This document shows, piece by piece, positions 10,138 through 21,457 of a DNA stretch of 30,427 nucleotides. Source of the DNA: Diplocarpon mali (lineage: Eukaryota; Ascomycota; Leotiomycetes; Helotiales; Drepanopezizaceae); the NCBI GenBank assembly GCA_024741835.1, contig JAENRP010000257.1:2551-32977 (forward strand), read 5' to 3'. The number at the start of each line of letters is the position of its first letter. Positions within the stretch are counted from its first letter, which is position 1. A program made the position numbers and the translations under genes. Under the pieces are notes generated by a model, which had not been told where the DNA came from, did not search any database, and saw only the letters and a list, made by a program, of their open reading frames with translations.

Positions 10138-11515
10138 ATGGCTGACGACGAGTTCGACATCGATATTTACGGCGACACCAACACTGAGCAAGAGCCTGAG
10201 GGTGAATTCAAAAAAGATGACGAAGGCGAGATGAAAATCGACAGCCTTGAGCCGGCCAATGGCCACCCAACCGAGCCCAATGGCAATGAGAAGCACGAAG
10301 AAAATTTAAATGACGACTATGTTGATATCAAGCTAGGTAATGTTCAGGAAAGCAAGGTGAACGAGCAGCAGAAGATCAAAAGCACCGATGAGTCTGGGGC
10401 AGACGCCCTGAACATTCCAAAGAAAGCTCCCCAACAACAAGGTGTCAAAAGGAAGGAAGGTTCTGATGAGCGCCCAATTGACCCTGGAGCCACCACAGCC
10501 TTGCTGATCTCTGATCTGAACTGGTGGAACACAGACGATGATGTTCGAGGCTGGGTCAATCAAGCGCAGGTTGAGGACGAGATGAAGGACATTACCTTTT
10601 CCGAGCACAAGGTTAATGGAAAGAGCAAAGGGTAGGAGGATCAGAATGACCGTGTCAAAAGGAATGGTTGCTAACATACTTATTCAGGCAAGCATATGTC
10701 GAGTTTTCCTCTCAGCAAGCTGCCACTGCCGCGAAGCACAAGATCGACGCATTTGGCGACGGGCAACAATATATCAAGAAGCACACAGTCACCTACTCAA
10801 ACCCCAATGTAAACCCGTTCCGAACTTTACCCAAGGATGCTCCTGCTCGGGCTGGTAAGGACGGGCCAAATAACCGGGCACCCTCTGGAAACTTTAACAC
10901 TGATAGAGGTAATAATCAAAATAATTTTGGTGGGAATTTCCGGGGACGGACCCCTGGTTACAATGCTCGAGGAGCTATGAACAACAATATGAACTTCAAC
11001 AGAAACTTCTCTGGTCCGGGTATGAATGGCAACATGGGTGGTGGATTCAACTCGCCCATGGGTGGCTTTCCAAATAATCCGATGAATGGTGGTCAGTTCG
11101 GAGGCTTCAACCGTGGCGGTATGATGGGCGGTATGCGCGGTGGTCCCAACATGAGAGGCGGCAGGGGTGGCATGAACAACAATATGATGGGTGGAATGCC
11201 TATGGGAGGTATGCCGATGGGGGGCATGCCAGGAGGTATGAGTATGCCTATGAATATGGGCCAAATGGGAGGTGTTATGCCCGGTAAGATTTCCCCGCCC
11301 CGTCTCTGCCTTTGAGCAGACAGATGTGATTTTATTGAGAATGAGATATTTTAAAGCTCCCGGGCATCATCTAATCATATACTGACGTCTTTCTAGGTGT
11401 TGGCTTCCAAGGCATGCAACAACCACACTTCAACCCTGCCTTCTTCCCTCAAAATCAAGCTGCTGGTGGGGACTGGCAAAATCCTCATGGTGCTAAGCGG
11501 CCGCGACCAGAATAA
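10138..11515 (+). CDS. RRM protein related to cleavage factor CPSF6 (402 aa)
   Basis: Exons 10138-10631, 10688-11283 and 11397-11515; introns of 56 and 113 nt restore the frame exactly. The N-terminal acidic stretch begins with DDEFDIDIYGD, as in CPSF6-type proteins. A single RRM lies at about residues 119-203. It has a degenerate RNP2 (LLISDL) followed by NWWNTDDDVRGWV, and an RNP1-like KSKGQAYVEF. The WW-T-DDD pattern is characteristic of the CPSF6/CFIm68 RRM. Residues from about 220 to 375 are rich in Gly, Met, Asn and Arg with RGG-type and MGGMP repeats, and the protein ends in a basic KRPRPE tail. CFIm helps choose poly(A) sites in the nucleus. A direct role in this fungus is inferred from the RRM type; another RNA-binding role cannot be excluded. 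Confidence 0.88.
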
Positions 11516-12039
11516 CTGAGGGCCGTAAAGTATAATGTGAGATATTCGGCCTTCTTCATTCAAGACCCGGTGCTTTTACTGCTCTCGGGCCAGGAATCTG
11601 TGCATCTGGTTGTGTGGCTTGGCGTCAGTGGGTTTTCAAATCGATGGTCATCCTTTCGGGCTTTGAGACGGTGATCTCTACTTCTTGCCTGTATTTTGAA
11701 GGTGTAAATTTAGATGGCGTTCTTTATGCTTATGAACTCGTCGTGTGTTCTGAATACCAATCGTTGTCTCTATCCGCTATTTTCATTTTTCCCGGCTTTT
11801 GGTGTCATGATCTAATCCATCGTCGGGCGCTCTTGCCGTTGTGGAAGAGGGATCGATAGAGCGTTCTCTTCCCCAATTTCTCTCCATTTCAAACTTCGCA
11901 TCCCAACATTCGTACATCATCTTTGCCGCGAAGACTCGAGTATCGCTACGGTGCTCTGCCTCTATCAATAGTAATTTTAGGTTATTACTGCACTCTACAT
12001 TCTGTTTTCACACCCAAACCCCATCGGTACTCGATCAAA
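11516..12039. other. Intergenic region between the CPSF6-like and CNNM genes
   Basis: This tandem interval of 524 bp should hold the 3' untranslated region of the CPSF6-like mRNA and the promoter and leader of the CNNM gene. The leader portion from about 11860 is pyrimidine- and A/C-rich. I see no ATG in it that precedes the chosen start in frame. No further gene is visible. Confidence 0.6.
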
Positions 12040-15002
12040 ATGGCGACACGCCTGGGGGCCTTGATTTATCACAGGCGGCACCCCGAGCATGTTGTCAATC
12101 CACCATACTGGCATTGGCGTCGAGACGACATCGTTGATGGAACGAGCGACCCCGGCATCGTCACGCAAGATCGGCAGTATAACTACCTGGTGTTCTATGG
12201 CCCAGCACAGGTATCCATGATAGTGGTGGCCACGCTCTTGGTGATCTTCTGCGCACTTTTGACAGGCTTGACATTGGCAGTCTGCGGGCTTGATATGGAT
12301 TACCTGCAGTTGAGGAGCATCACTGGAACTTGGAAAGAGAGGTCAGAATTCTGCCACTTGAACTCGGCATCCTGCTGACGCCCTTAGACGCCACGCGAAG
12401 GAAGTGCTCCGTATGAAGCGGCATTCAACATGGATGCTCTGTAAGCCAAGAGCACCGTCACTCTTCATAGCTGATGTCACGCAGGCTCCTTGATACTTGT
12501 TGCAGTCGCTTGTAGCCAGACGTTTCCGTTCGTTGTCCAGAGCGTCTGGCATGGACCGCAACTCTGGGTTCCTCTTCTTATCTCGACACTGACAATGGCC
12601 ATATTTGTGGAGATTCTTCCTCAATACATCATCCCGAAACGAGCTATTACCTGGGGGTTTTACTGTTGGCCGATCATTTGGGGGTGTATGTTGGCGACAT
12701 CTCCCATCAGCTTTCCTATCGCTTGGTTGCTGAACAGGTTTCACATGAAAAAGGATCAATACGGAATTTTCAAAAATGACGAACTCGCGGTTATTATCCA
12801 GCACCATGAGGAAGCTGCCAAGCAGGGTGGTAAGCTTGGACAGGATGCAGCCCGAATCATGCTCGGGGCCTTGAAGCTTGAATCGCAACGGCTTGCTGCA
12901 AATAGCCCTGCAGAGTCTGACGAGAAGCACTGCGAGAAGGATGTCGAGAAAGCGGATGCAGCTGTCTCTCGGGGTATGATTGTGACCTGGGGAGCAGTCA
13001 AGACCATCAGCATCGACGATACTGTGGATGAAGATTTCATAAAGAAGATTAAAGCTTGGTCCTACAGCCGGATTCCAGTCATTGGGCCCCTACCGACAAA
13101 TGACGGTGCCGGCGTTCCTGCTGATCACTGTTCTTGCCACTCTTCCGACCTTGCAACGCAAGATCACGATTGCAAGGACCCATGGGAGGGAGGTCAACTT
13201 TTTGGATTCCTACACATCAAGGTACGTGATGAGTCAAAGCCTGGAAGCTAGTTCTCTGACTATGTTTCAGTACCTTGTTGGTCTTGATACTCGGAACCGG
13301 GGCTGGGTAAAGTCTGACAACAAGTTGACTGTCAGAGATCTCCCTTTGTATCCCATCCCAATCGTCAGGGACGACATGTCGGTCTATGAGCTCCTCAATC
13401 TTTTCCAACTGGGAATGTCAAGGCAAGCAGCAAACGAAAGCTCATTCCATTTATCACCGAACTTACTTTCACAGGATTGCTGTTGTTGTTCATGATCCTC
13501 AGGATGGGGCTGTCTTCGAGTCAACTGTCAAGGCTGACGGCAATCATCGCCCGGCTTTTTGGACAGCTACAGAGCGAACTAACACCCGTTTCATGTCCAA
13601 TCTGAAAGGAGAGAAGGCGAGGGATCACTGGACCATGGACTATCTCAAGGCTGCACAGGCTGCAGCTGAAAATCCAGACAAGGCAAGGCAGAACGTCCTC
13701 GGAATTCGGTGCCCCAAGCCTCTAGGCATTGTTACCTTCGAAGACATCATTGATATGATCCTCCAGAAGACCAGCAGGGACGAGAGTGACTTTTTCGATC
13801 GGGATGCATCCACTCCGTCAACAAAAAGCAAGAAACCTGGAGATTATCGTTACAACACAAGCACTATCGCAAGCAATGCTCTTCCCCACTCACCCAGAAA
13901 GTCACATGTAACCTTTGATGAATCTATCAACCCAGGCACCCTGAGGCAGAGAAAGGTGTCTCATAAAATTAGGAGTCACGGTGGTCTCGATGGAGCCGAC
14001 GATAGTATCGATGGATATGCCAGCAGCATCAAACTGCCAAAGCGACGCCAATCAGCAGAAAGCTCGTACACCATCAACAATGATGGCGGTTTCCATGGAC
14101 CCAATGAGTCCAGCGCTTCTCTGGACCGTAACATCTTGATGACGGCAGAGGAGATCATCGAGTTGGCGAATACCTCCTCGTCAGCTTGTCCGGGAAACCC
14201 ATACTCGCATGGTAAGGCCGCTAGCCTGCCCACTCGTAGAGGCGATAGCCCCCTATCGGAACAAGCAAAAAATGAGCTCAGGATTGTGAGTGCCGCGTCC
14301 AGAATTCCTGTGCCAACACTACGTCGCGTTGGTCCATTTTCTCGCGGAAACTCTTCAAAATCCGAAAAAGAGAGACCAAGTCAAGCACCAGAAGAGCAAC
14401 CAGAGGAAGGCCAAGAGATGGATGAAATGCCTAAATCGACGACGCCGATTCCCTTTTCATCCGCTGGGCCTTTTCCTGCCTCTAGTCTAGCATGTAAGCT
14501 GAAATTCTCTGGGATCGATATTGGCGACATTGAAGGTACCTTCGAACCTCCCAAGCTGGATGGCCATGCTCGTGAGAAGAGTGGCGAGAATGCATCTCTG
14601 TTTTCTTGGTCTTCGAGTGATGAAGCACATCAAATGACCTGTGCATACGATGCATCCCCGGTACCAGCTGGCGAGAAGCCGCGAACACCACCCACCCACG
14701 ACAGCCTCAACGCTACTACTGAAGAGAAAGAGCCTCCCGAGCCGTATCCTGGCTTTCCAGCGGAATTGCTTGAAGATCGCATGAAGGAGAATCGTGTCCC
14801 AAAGTTTTCATCGAAGACCCTGCCGCGGAATGTAGGAAATGAAATTGATTTTGGGACGCTTTGTCAAGTACAGAATGCCGACATTCCGCCAGCGAGAGAG
14901 AGCAGTTTCCATGATGATAGGGCACTGTTGCCAAGTCAGAGACGACTACTGGATCATAGTTCGACGGGACTCGCTACTAGAAGCTCGAGCTTATGGTTCT
15001 AA
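12040..15002 (+). CDS. CNNM/DUF21 membrane protein with CBS domain pair, Mam3-like (923 aa)
   Basis: Five exons: 12040-12341, 12388-12440, 12485-13221, 13271-13422 and 13475-15002; introns 46, 44, 49 and 52 nt. The last intron starts with GC instead of GT. The protein opens with the CNNM (DUF21) transmembrane domain: spans at about residues 57-80, 115-138, 146-165 and 172-200, including the hallmark GLTLAVCGLD and an EILPQYIIPKR segment. A CBS pair follows at about 280-515, ending in PLGIVTFEDIIDMIL. The remaining 400 residues are Ser/Pro/Glu-rich and probably disordered. Relatives include yeast Mam3 and animal CNNM magnesium transport proteins, so a role in divalent-metal handling at the vacuolar or plasma membrane is likely. 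A loop in the first CBS region is unusually rich in Cys and His and may be an unspliced intron (13106-13162). Confidence 0.92.
13423..13474 (+). other. GC-AG intron in the CNNM gene
   Basis: The donor reads AG|GCAAGC, which fits the known GC-donor consensus, and the acceptor is TTTCACAG. Splicing here gives FQLGMSRIAVVVHD, which matches the G-x-S-H/R-M/I-A-V pattern of CNNM CBS domains. A canonical GT donor 6 nt upstream (13417) with the same acceptor would drop only Ser-Arg. Confidence 0.75.
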
Positions 15003-15235
15003 GCTGTTCGCTAGAGACTCTATAGGCCTGATCGAGTCAGATGGGATTGTATCGAATCAATACGGTGAATCTCCCGGGTGTGTTTGGTGCTTTTCCGTGG
15101 CTATCAACATGCGGTGGCTTGTGATTTTACACAGTAAACCTACAATCACTATCTCCATGTTGGTTGTGAGGCCAAGACTCAAGTACTGTACTAGGGGCAG
15201 TCTTCACACTCGTTTGTGATGGGAAAGTTCGATAA
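15003..15235. other. Convergent 3' interval between the CNNM and SET genes
   Basis: The two genes end toward each other with 233 bp between their stop codons. Their 3' untranslated regions may overlap. I did not identify a specific polyadenylation signal. Confidence 0.6.
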
Positions 15236-16872
15236 TTAGCTTTGAATTCTATCGATGGCACTCTGCAGAAGTACATCAATCTGCTTCCATCGTCTGCTCA
15301 GCGTATCTATCTGGTTAGCCGTTCCATCTGTCAGTGAATCGACAAGCTTAATTTTTTGCGCGACATCGCTCAGATACTTCTTCAAAACCTCGAGCAACAA
15401 CTCATCAACCTTTGCCTGATCCTTCTCCCCACCATCCGCACCACGAACATATCGCCTCCATTCCTCAATTGGTACGCACGCCAACCTCAACGCAACCTGG
15501 GTTCGATAACACACCGTCTCCCGATCCAACATGTAATTCCCCAGAAACCCTTCCTCCTCCAAAGCCTCCTTCTTACCCTTGCTCAAAAGCTCCAGCACAT
15601 ACACATCTAGCTTCACCTCATCCCATTGATTCCCTTCTCCGATGACAAATCCATACTCCGCAAGCAGAAAATCGTTACTATGACTCCCATACGAGATGTA
15701 AAGCTCCTCACCCTGCTCGATATCGACCGCCGTTGTGACCGTGTACCCTGCGGCGGAGAAGTTGACCTCGCAAGCTGTATCCGCAGCTGTGTGGTTGAAA
15801 TAATCCGCGAACGGGTTCAGCGCCATGCAGTCGTCTCTATTATTCGGAGGAGCCTTCTGGGAGGTGGGAGAGACGAAGTAGAATGTCCGCGTGTTGACTA
15901 GCAGCCAGCAGTGTAGGTACTTCTCGTAGCTGAGGGTAGGAAAGGAAGCCGTGGTGAGGGACCAGTCCTTGGATAACTTGGATTGCTGGTTGGCGACGAG
16001 GGCAGCGGCTTGGGGTGGGAGGAGAGATTGCAGTGAGATGGGCCAGAGGAGAGGCATGCTAGATGTGAAGGAGGCATGCGAGGGGAGGACGGCGTGCCAA
16101 GGGGCGCGCGAGGGAGAGTTGTCGAGGGCTAGGAAGGTCGCAAGGAGGTTGTGGACTGTTGCTTTCGAGGAAGAAACGGCGCGGGTGATGGATTTTGGAA
16201 GGGAGCTGGACGTTATCAGGGCAGAGAGGGGGACAGTCAGAAGGGTGCTGTTGGCCTGCGTGGTGTTAGCTATGTTGTGAGATGTCCAAAGACCCGGCAA
16301 AAGATAGTAGAAGGTATGGAATTGCAGGGCGCGAACGCGATCATCTGGGTTCATCAAGAGTTACGGCGAAGAAAGGACGCATAGAAGAAGCGGGTGATGC
16401 ATTTATTGACTTTCGGGTATTTTGAGTCTCGCTTGTCATGCTTCCTGGGTCAGTTGAGGGAGGCAATAGTTGAAGGTGCAAACAAACATAATGACTTCTC
16501 AGACACGAACAGGCAAGCTACTGGGAGTCTTCGGTAACAGAGACAAGCAGAGCAAACATAGCATGCGCATATCCATGAATCCTCAAAAGACAATGGGAAT
16601 AGCCCGAGGAAGGGAGTTGGACGGCGCCACGCCACGGCATTCTGAAGGGCGCCAGTCGGTCGCAAAGCTCACGTATGAAGTGAATGTAAAAAAGTTCCAA
16701 GAAAGGACAATTCTCGAAGATATACACAGGCGTTACTTCGTCTCTTGCGTACCTTGAGTCTCTTCTCAGCAATGATGCCAAGCCCGCGGCCCTCGAATTT
16801 GTGCGCGGCGATGCCATTGATCTTCACTCCCCTCTCGCGCGCCCAGTGTGTGAATTCTTCGTGGATCTCCAT
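15236..16872 (-). CDS. SET-domain lysine methyltransferase, Rubisco-LSMT-like class (379 aa)
   Basis: Two exons on the minus strand: 16872-16753 and 16255-15236, joined in phase 0 across a 497-nt intron (donor GTACGC, acceptor CACGCAG preceded by GCTAAC). Exon 1 encodes EEFTHWARERGVKINGIAAH and the GRGLGIIAEKRL strand that opens split-SET enzymes. The core motif NPFADYFNHT (residues 187-196, the Asn-His pair binds S-adenosylmethionine) and EELYISYGSHSNDFLLAEYGF (from residue 223) complete the SET fold. The C-terminal 130 residues correspond to the substrate-binding region of Rubisco-LSMT-like enzymes. Fungal relatives methylate ribosomal proteins or elongation factors; the target here is unknown. 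The intron is about ten times longer than others in the window, so a missed small exon is possible. Confidence 0.88.
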
Positions 16873-17121
16873 TCTCCGTGAGTGCGCGGCGAAAATTGAG
16901 TGTGATGATGTATGAAGGTCTACATTGTCATGTCGCGAATGTGTTGAGGCCGAGGCTGAGAATTTCGGCGCTCCGCTATGTCATTGACTCGAGTTGCCAG
17001 CGGCCGTACCGCGGACTCCCAGCTCTGGCTTCGACGCCCATCGACATCGACGTCGACATCCGTATAGGAATAAACAAGCTCTCAACACCACATTACTTAC
17101 GACTTCGTACCTGCATGCCAG
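16873..17121. promoter_or_regulatory. Bidirectional promoter of the SET gene and COQ4
   Basis: Only 249 bp separate the divergent start codons, so promoter elements and leaders of both genes must share this interval. It is moderately GC-rich and holds overlapping TCGAC repeats near 17031-17056. I recognise no specific factor site. Confidence 0.6.
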
Positions 17122-18101
17122 ATGGCTTTCCTCCTGCGCCAGAACCAGAATGCATTGAGGGCCGGTCTCCCCAGGGAACTGCTCGCAGCATGCACGCTCT
17201 CCCTGACCGCGAGACACTTCAGCGTCCTCCATCGTCCGCCCCCGAATTACCCTGGCCACATCCCACTCACGCGAACGGAGAAGCTGGGCCTGGCTGTCGG
17301 CTCTGCGTTTGAATCTCTGCGCAACCCATATCGTGGAGGTACTGTCCACACTTGAAGTCACACCATCGAGTTATCTCAGATCGATTGTCATGCTAACTTC
17401 GAGAAGATTTGATCGCAGCTCTCGGCGAAGCTACTGCAACCCCATATTTCATCTATCGCCTCCGAGATGTCATGCTCGCCTCCCCTACCGGCCGCAGGAT
17501 CCTCAGAGACCGGCCTAGGATCACGTCCAAGACCATGCCGATGGAGTATCTGCGGTCCCTCCCAGACAATACGGTTGGGAAGGCCTATGCCGACTGGCTG
17601 GACAAGGAGGGCGTGACACCGGATACCAGGAGCGAGGTCCAGTACATCGACGAGGAGGAGTGCGCGTATGTGATGCAGCGGTACAGGGAATGTCACGATT
17701 TCTACCATGCTCTGACTGGTCTGCCGATTATCATCGAGGGCGAGATAGCTGTCAAGGCGTTCGAGTTTGCGAATACCTTGCTTCCCATGACGGGCCTCAG
17801 TCTGTTTGCGTACCTGAGGCTGAAGCCGCAGGAGAGAGAGAGGTTCTGGAGGATCTACTTTCCGTGGGCGATGAAGAACGGGCTGAGGTGCCAGGAGGTT
17901 ATCAATATCTACTGGGAGGAGCTGTTGGAGAGGGATGTCGGGGAATTGAGGGCTGAATTGGGCATTGAGAAGCCGCTCGATCTAAGGGCCATAAGGAAGG
18001 CCGAGAGGTCGAAGAAGAAGGCGGACGAGGAAGCGAAGAAACGGGCAGAGGATAGTCTGGGGGTAAACCGAGGGGGTGAGATGTATGCCGATGCTAAATG
18101 A
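17122..18101 (+). CDS. COQ4: Ubiquinone biosynthesis protein COQ4 (303 aa)
   Basis: Exons 17122-17338 and 17407-18101; the 68-nt intron has a GCTAAC branch site. The first about 35 residues are basic and lack acidic runs ([16 protein letters not shown], then ARHFS), as expected of a mitochondrial presequence. The body matches COQ4 throughout, including [20 protein letters not shown] and [20 protein letters not shown]. The diagnostic HDxxH-x11-E metal motif is present (His169, Asp170, His173, Glu185). Coq4 sits in the matrix-side CoQ synthome. It was long seen as a scaffold and is now linked to oxidative decarboxylation of the C1 position of the ring; zinc or another metal is bound by the motif. 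The C-terminus carries a Lys/Glu-rich, coiled-coil-like tail (about residues 265-290). The length is normal. Confidence 0.97.
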
Positions 18102-18290
18102 TGTAGCTGTGCGATCAGGACCATGAAACTTGCTTTCTCAGGGCTGCAATCCATGCGGGAAATACACCATGTCGAGACCAGATGCGACGCCTTGATGTTC
18201 CCAAGAAACCCAAGACCGCAGAAGCCATGCCCATTCGCAGTCACTCGCCCTGGTGGCCATGCCTGATATCTCTCTCCGGGCCCGAGTCCC

Positions 18291-18800
18291 TCATAGATCC
18301 GCGAACAAGTCATCATCCTCATCTTCCCACCCCCCTTTCCGCCTGCTAACCACAATCCGCTCTTCTTCCTTCGTCTCCGCCACCGCGTTCAGCAACTCCT
18401 TCAACTGTGTCTCCGTAACCTTACTCCGCAGCTGGCCACTCCTCGCTAGCATGATCAGCCTATTCTCGACATCTTGCGCGCGCGATTCTTTGACCAGTCG
18501 AATGCGCCCAAGCCGGTCTGCGGCCTCGGGCTCAAGGATCTGTTGCAGGATGGCGGCGCGGGCTTCGGTTTCTTGTTGCCTGGGCGGAGATGTTATGACT
18601 TTGGTTTGTTTGGAGGGGACGAGGAGAAGTACTGTTTCTGCTCTTGTGACCCTCCGGCGCTGCTTGCGCCCCCGCCTCCACCTTGGGCTTTGAGTTGCTC
18701 GAGACGGGCCTTTCGGATCTGTGAAATGGCATTAGCCATAAACTGGAAGAGATCCACGCAAGATAAGTTCATCCACCTGTGCTAAATCGTCGTCTTCCAT
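18291..18800 (-). CDS. PDCD5 / TFAR19 family protein (132 aa)
   Basis: Three exons on the minus strand: 18800-18777 (24 nt), 18718-18633 and 18579-18291; introns 58 and 53 nt. The protein begins MEDDDLAQIRKARLEQLKAQ and has a Gly-rich linker. The conserved core is QILEPEAADRLGRIRLVKES and then ENRLIMLARSGQL, which forms the PDCD5 three-helix bundle. It ends in an acidic DEDDDLFADL tail. Length is typical (about 125-135 aa). PDCD5 proteins are found in archaea and eukaryotes and are linked to binding of the chaperonin CCT and to DNA binding. The yeast relative is YMR074C. The exact role in fungi is poorly known. The gene converges with COQ4, 189 bp between stops. Confidence 0.95.
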
Positions 18801-21457
18801 TGCGAAGGTGGTGGTGTCTTGTAGAAGATTTTCGTGCAATATAATTGTTGACAGCGGTAATGGCGGGGCAACACAAATACCTCCCGTCAGTCAGCCTCAC
18901 CCCCCCTTTCGCTTGTCCTCACTTGATCTTCACACGACGTCTCCCAGTCGTCAAATCGCTGTCACTTCATTTCAACCATGACAATCACAGCAATAGGTTG
19001 TCTGCACGAAGAATACCTGAAGATCCAACTGGCGCAGATCTACAGAAACCATCCAGCACATATGATCTATCGAAACATCCCAAACCCCCCACCCAGCTCT
19101 AGCTCGTTCTTCTCACTTGAGCTTCAGAGCTGTTAAGCTCCATTCCCCTTCTTTTCTTCCTTCTCATCTCCTCTTTCTTCTTCTTTCCATTCTCTCTGCG
19201 TGTACAAGATCTCTATCATTCACTTCGATGCAGGGCATCTTCACCTCTTTGACGCTTCCTCCTTGCAGAGAAATACCTTCGCACAAAGCAAAAAGGCTGT
19301 TCAACACATCTTGGCTCTATCTACACTGCTGGTCGTTTGCAATGTGTTTCTAGCCTGTCTTGTCAAGATTATGGGATTGCTGGTCAGCTTTGCTACATCC
19401 TGTGTGCAGCATCAATCCCGAGTACTTATCTAACCTCTTGAAAAAGAGCTTTCCCCTTTATCCTTTCGCCGCTGGCCCTTTACAAAATCACTGGCTTTTC
19501 GCGAATTCCCGTCGGTTTTTCGGCAGGCCCATCCACATTTATCTCAACAGCACCCTCGCTGTTGTCTTTCAGCTCTTTGCTATTGATCAAATCGTCTAGC
19601 TTGGTCTTTTTTGGCCTGCCTGTCTTTCTTATTATCTTTCTTACTGTACCACTCTTCTTGCGTGAGCCCTCTTCCTCATGGTTATCATCATTGCCATTAC
19701 TGGCACTTTGTCCTGGACTCCACTTTATCTTGGACAGTTGGACCCCTTCAATGACCTTGGCGAACTGGCTTTGGCCTAAGTTGCAGTAAGCTGATTGGCA
19801 TCTGCGTCAATATTTCAAGGCGTTTCAAACGGCTTATGCAAGTCATGACAGCATTTCTTCTAGCGTGGTGCTCTTAATCCGAGACTTGAACATCCTATTC
19901 TTTTGCTGAAAGGACTATCGATAGTCATCATAGCCTCTCTCTCATTAACCGCCACGCTCCCGCCTGAATCAGTAACAGTAGGATTGGTCTGGAAGTTTAA
20001 GCAGCAACAGAATCCTGTTATTCTTAACCTCCCTCTTAGCGGGATTGTTCCACGGCTGATATGCAATTCTTAGCATGTGACGGGGCCCAGGGACGTATAG
20101 TTTCTCGCCTAGGTAGACCTGGACTTGATTGATATCTGCTCAGGATGTTCTGAGATCTAGGAGGAAATGCCTCGTCTAGGAGCCATTCTCTATGGTCAGC
20201 TGTGAGACTATGGAACTTTGGTGCTGACCCTGATAGGTGGCCTCTGCTAAATCCGCGGCCTTGGCCGTGCTCTTCATCAGGCGCACGATGTCGGTGTTTT
20301 TTGGATTACCAGCTAATGCTACGGGGCGCCTGAGCCCAGTTCTTGGTCGCTCGCCTGCCTCATCTTCATCTGCTCTCTTACTATCATGTTACTCTTAGCT
20401 ACTTTCTCCATTATCTTCATTCTCCTCAACAACAAACAGGCTCTCTGCTCTCTTCTCGAAAATCTCTTCCCCGTATCACGAGTAGAAGCATTCCGCATTG
20501 ACCACCGCGTCTGGCGCCGCGGGGTAGGCTCTTCACGGGCTTGCCGGTGTTTCATCAATGGCTTTCCTTCCACCCCTCTCTTCTCCTGCGGGGATTTTGT
20601 GCTTGTCTTCGTCGCCAGTCCCAGTGGCGATTCTCTCTTGTACCCTCCAGAAAAATGCCCAGAGGCCTCAGATATTCCGAAGAAAGTCCTTCGTAATGTC
20701 ATCGGCTTCCTCGGTACAGTGAGGGACGCGATGATGCGGATCTAGCTTTTGAAGAATCACTTTGGGGAATTTCCCATGATCGTAAGTCTCAATAGCACTC
20801 AAGTCTACGGCGGTTTTGCTCCCGTAATTTGGAATGCGGGTTGTGGATCATGGGCTGCTAGCATGTTTGTATGACTCCAGGATTCTATAATTTCAACAAA
20901 CACAGGCCAGCACAACAAGGCCATGATATATCGAAATCAAAGCGCAGGGCGGAATAGAGGACGGGCCTGGCGTACTATGTCAGCCAATACCCCTCAAGTT
21001 CTCAGGCACGAGCCGCGTAATGATGAAGACGGGGTGCTAGGGCGCGCATAGGACTACGAGGACGGTAAGTAATTGACGGGCCCGGTCCTGTTTTTGGTGG
21101 CTGAAAGAAGGGGGTTGATCGTTTGTAGGCAGCAAGATCACTTCCCTTACGGGCTTATGAATGTCTTAATCTTAAGAGCCTGGATCCGCGGATCAGGAAT
21201 ATAGAGTGGGGATATATTGGGGATGAGCGAGCCGAGGGGTTGTTGTAAACAAGAAATGATAGGAGATTGTTAAGCGAGTGGCTTGGCAGTTAATTATGTG
21301 TTTCAAGGTAAAAAGGTACTGGGAGAGTGGTGGGCCAATATTACACACCCTCATTGCTCTATACAAGAGAGATCTAAATGTCATCGCTAGAGCCTCTTTA
21401 TACATCTCAATATCATACAAAGGTACGAATTCCCCGCTATCTACAGTTTCTCTTCGC
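18801..21457. other. Unassigned 2.7-kb interval, possibly holding a decayed gene
   Basis: No gene model can be closed here. The + strand at 19130-19200 is strongly pyrimidine-rich, so any frame of the minus strand looks Lys/Glu/Arg-rich, which is a trap. On the minus strand one single frame between about 20870 and 19480 contains several protein-like runs separated by stop codons. The best of them is listed separately (19480-19806). The stop frequency over the whole interval is near random expectation, so decay of a real gene is only a hypothesis. Confidence 0.4.
19480..19806 (-). pseudogene. Start-less open frame with AT-hook-like motif
   Basis: The frame is open for 108 codons between stops but has no ATG. 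It reads like protein: LGQSQFAKVIEGVQLSKIKW, then an acidic run (NDDNHEEEG), then RKIIRKTGRPKKTKLDDLI with a GRPKK core like an AT-hook, ending GIREKPVIL. A possible acceptor (CTGCAACTTAG) lies upstream but does not feed this frame without frame change. It could be the last exon of an unrecognised gene, a remnant of one, or a composition artefact of a purine-rich strand. Confidence 0.25.

Noticed and set aside
20319..20702. 127-codon Arg/Lys/Met-rich minus-strand frame
   Set aside because: The strand is purine-rich, which makes any frame basic; a different frame of the same DNA looks more protein-like.
19480..20870. Idea that all stops in this frame prove repeat-induced point mutation because each is one C-to-T change from a sense codon
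   Set aside because: Every stop codon is one C-to-T step from CAA, CAG or CGA, so this is true for any sequence and is not evidence.
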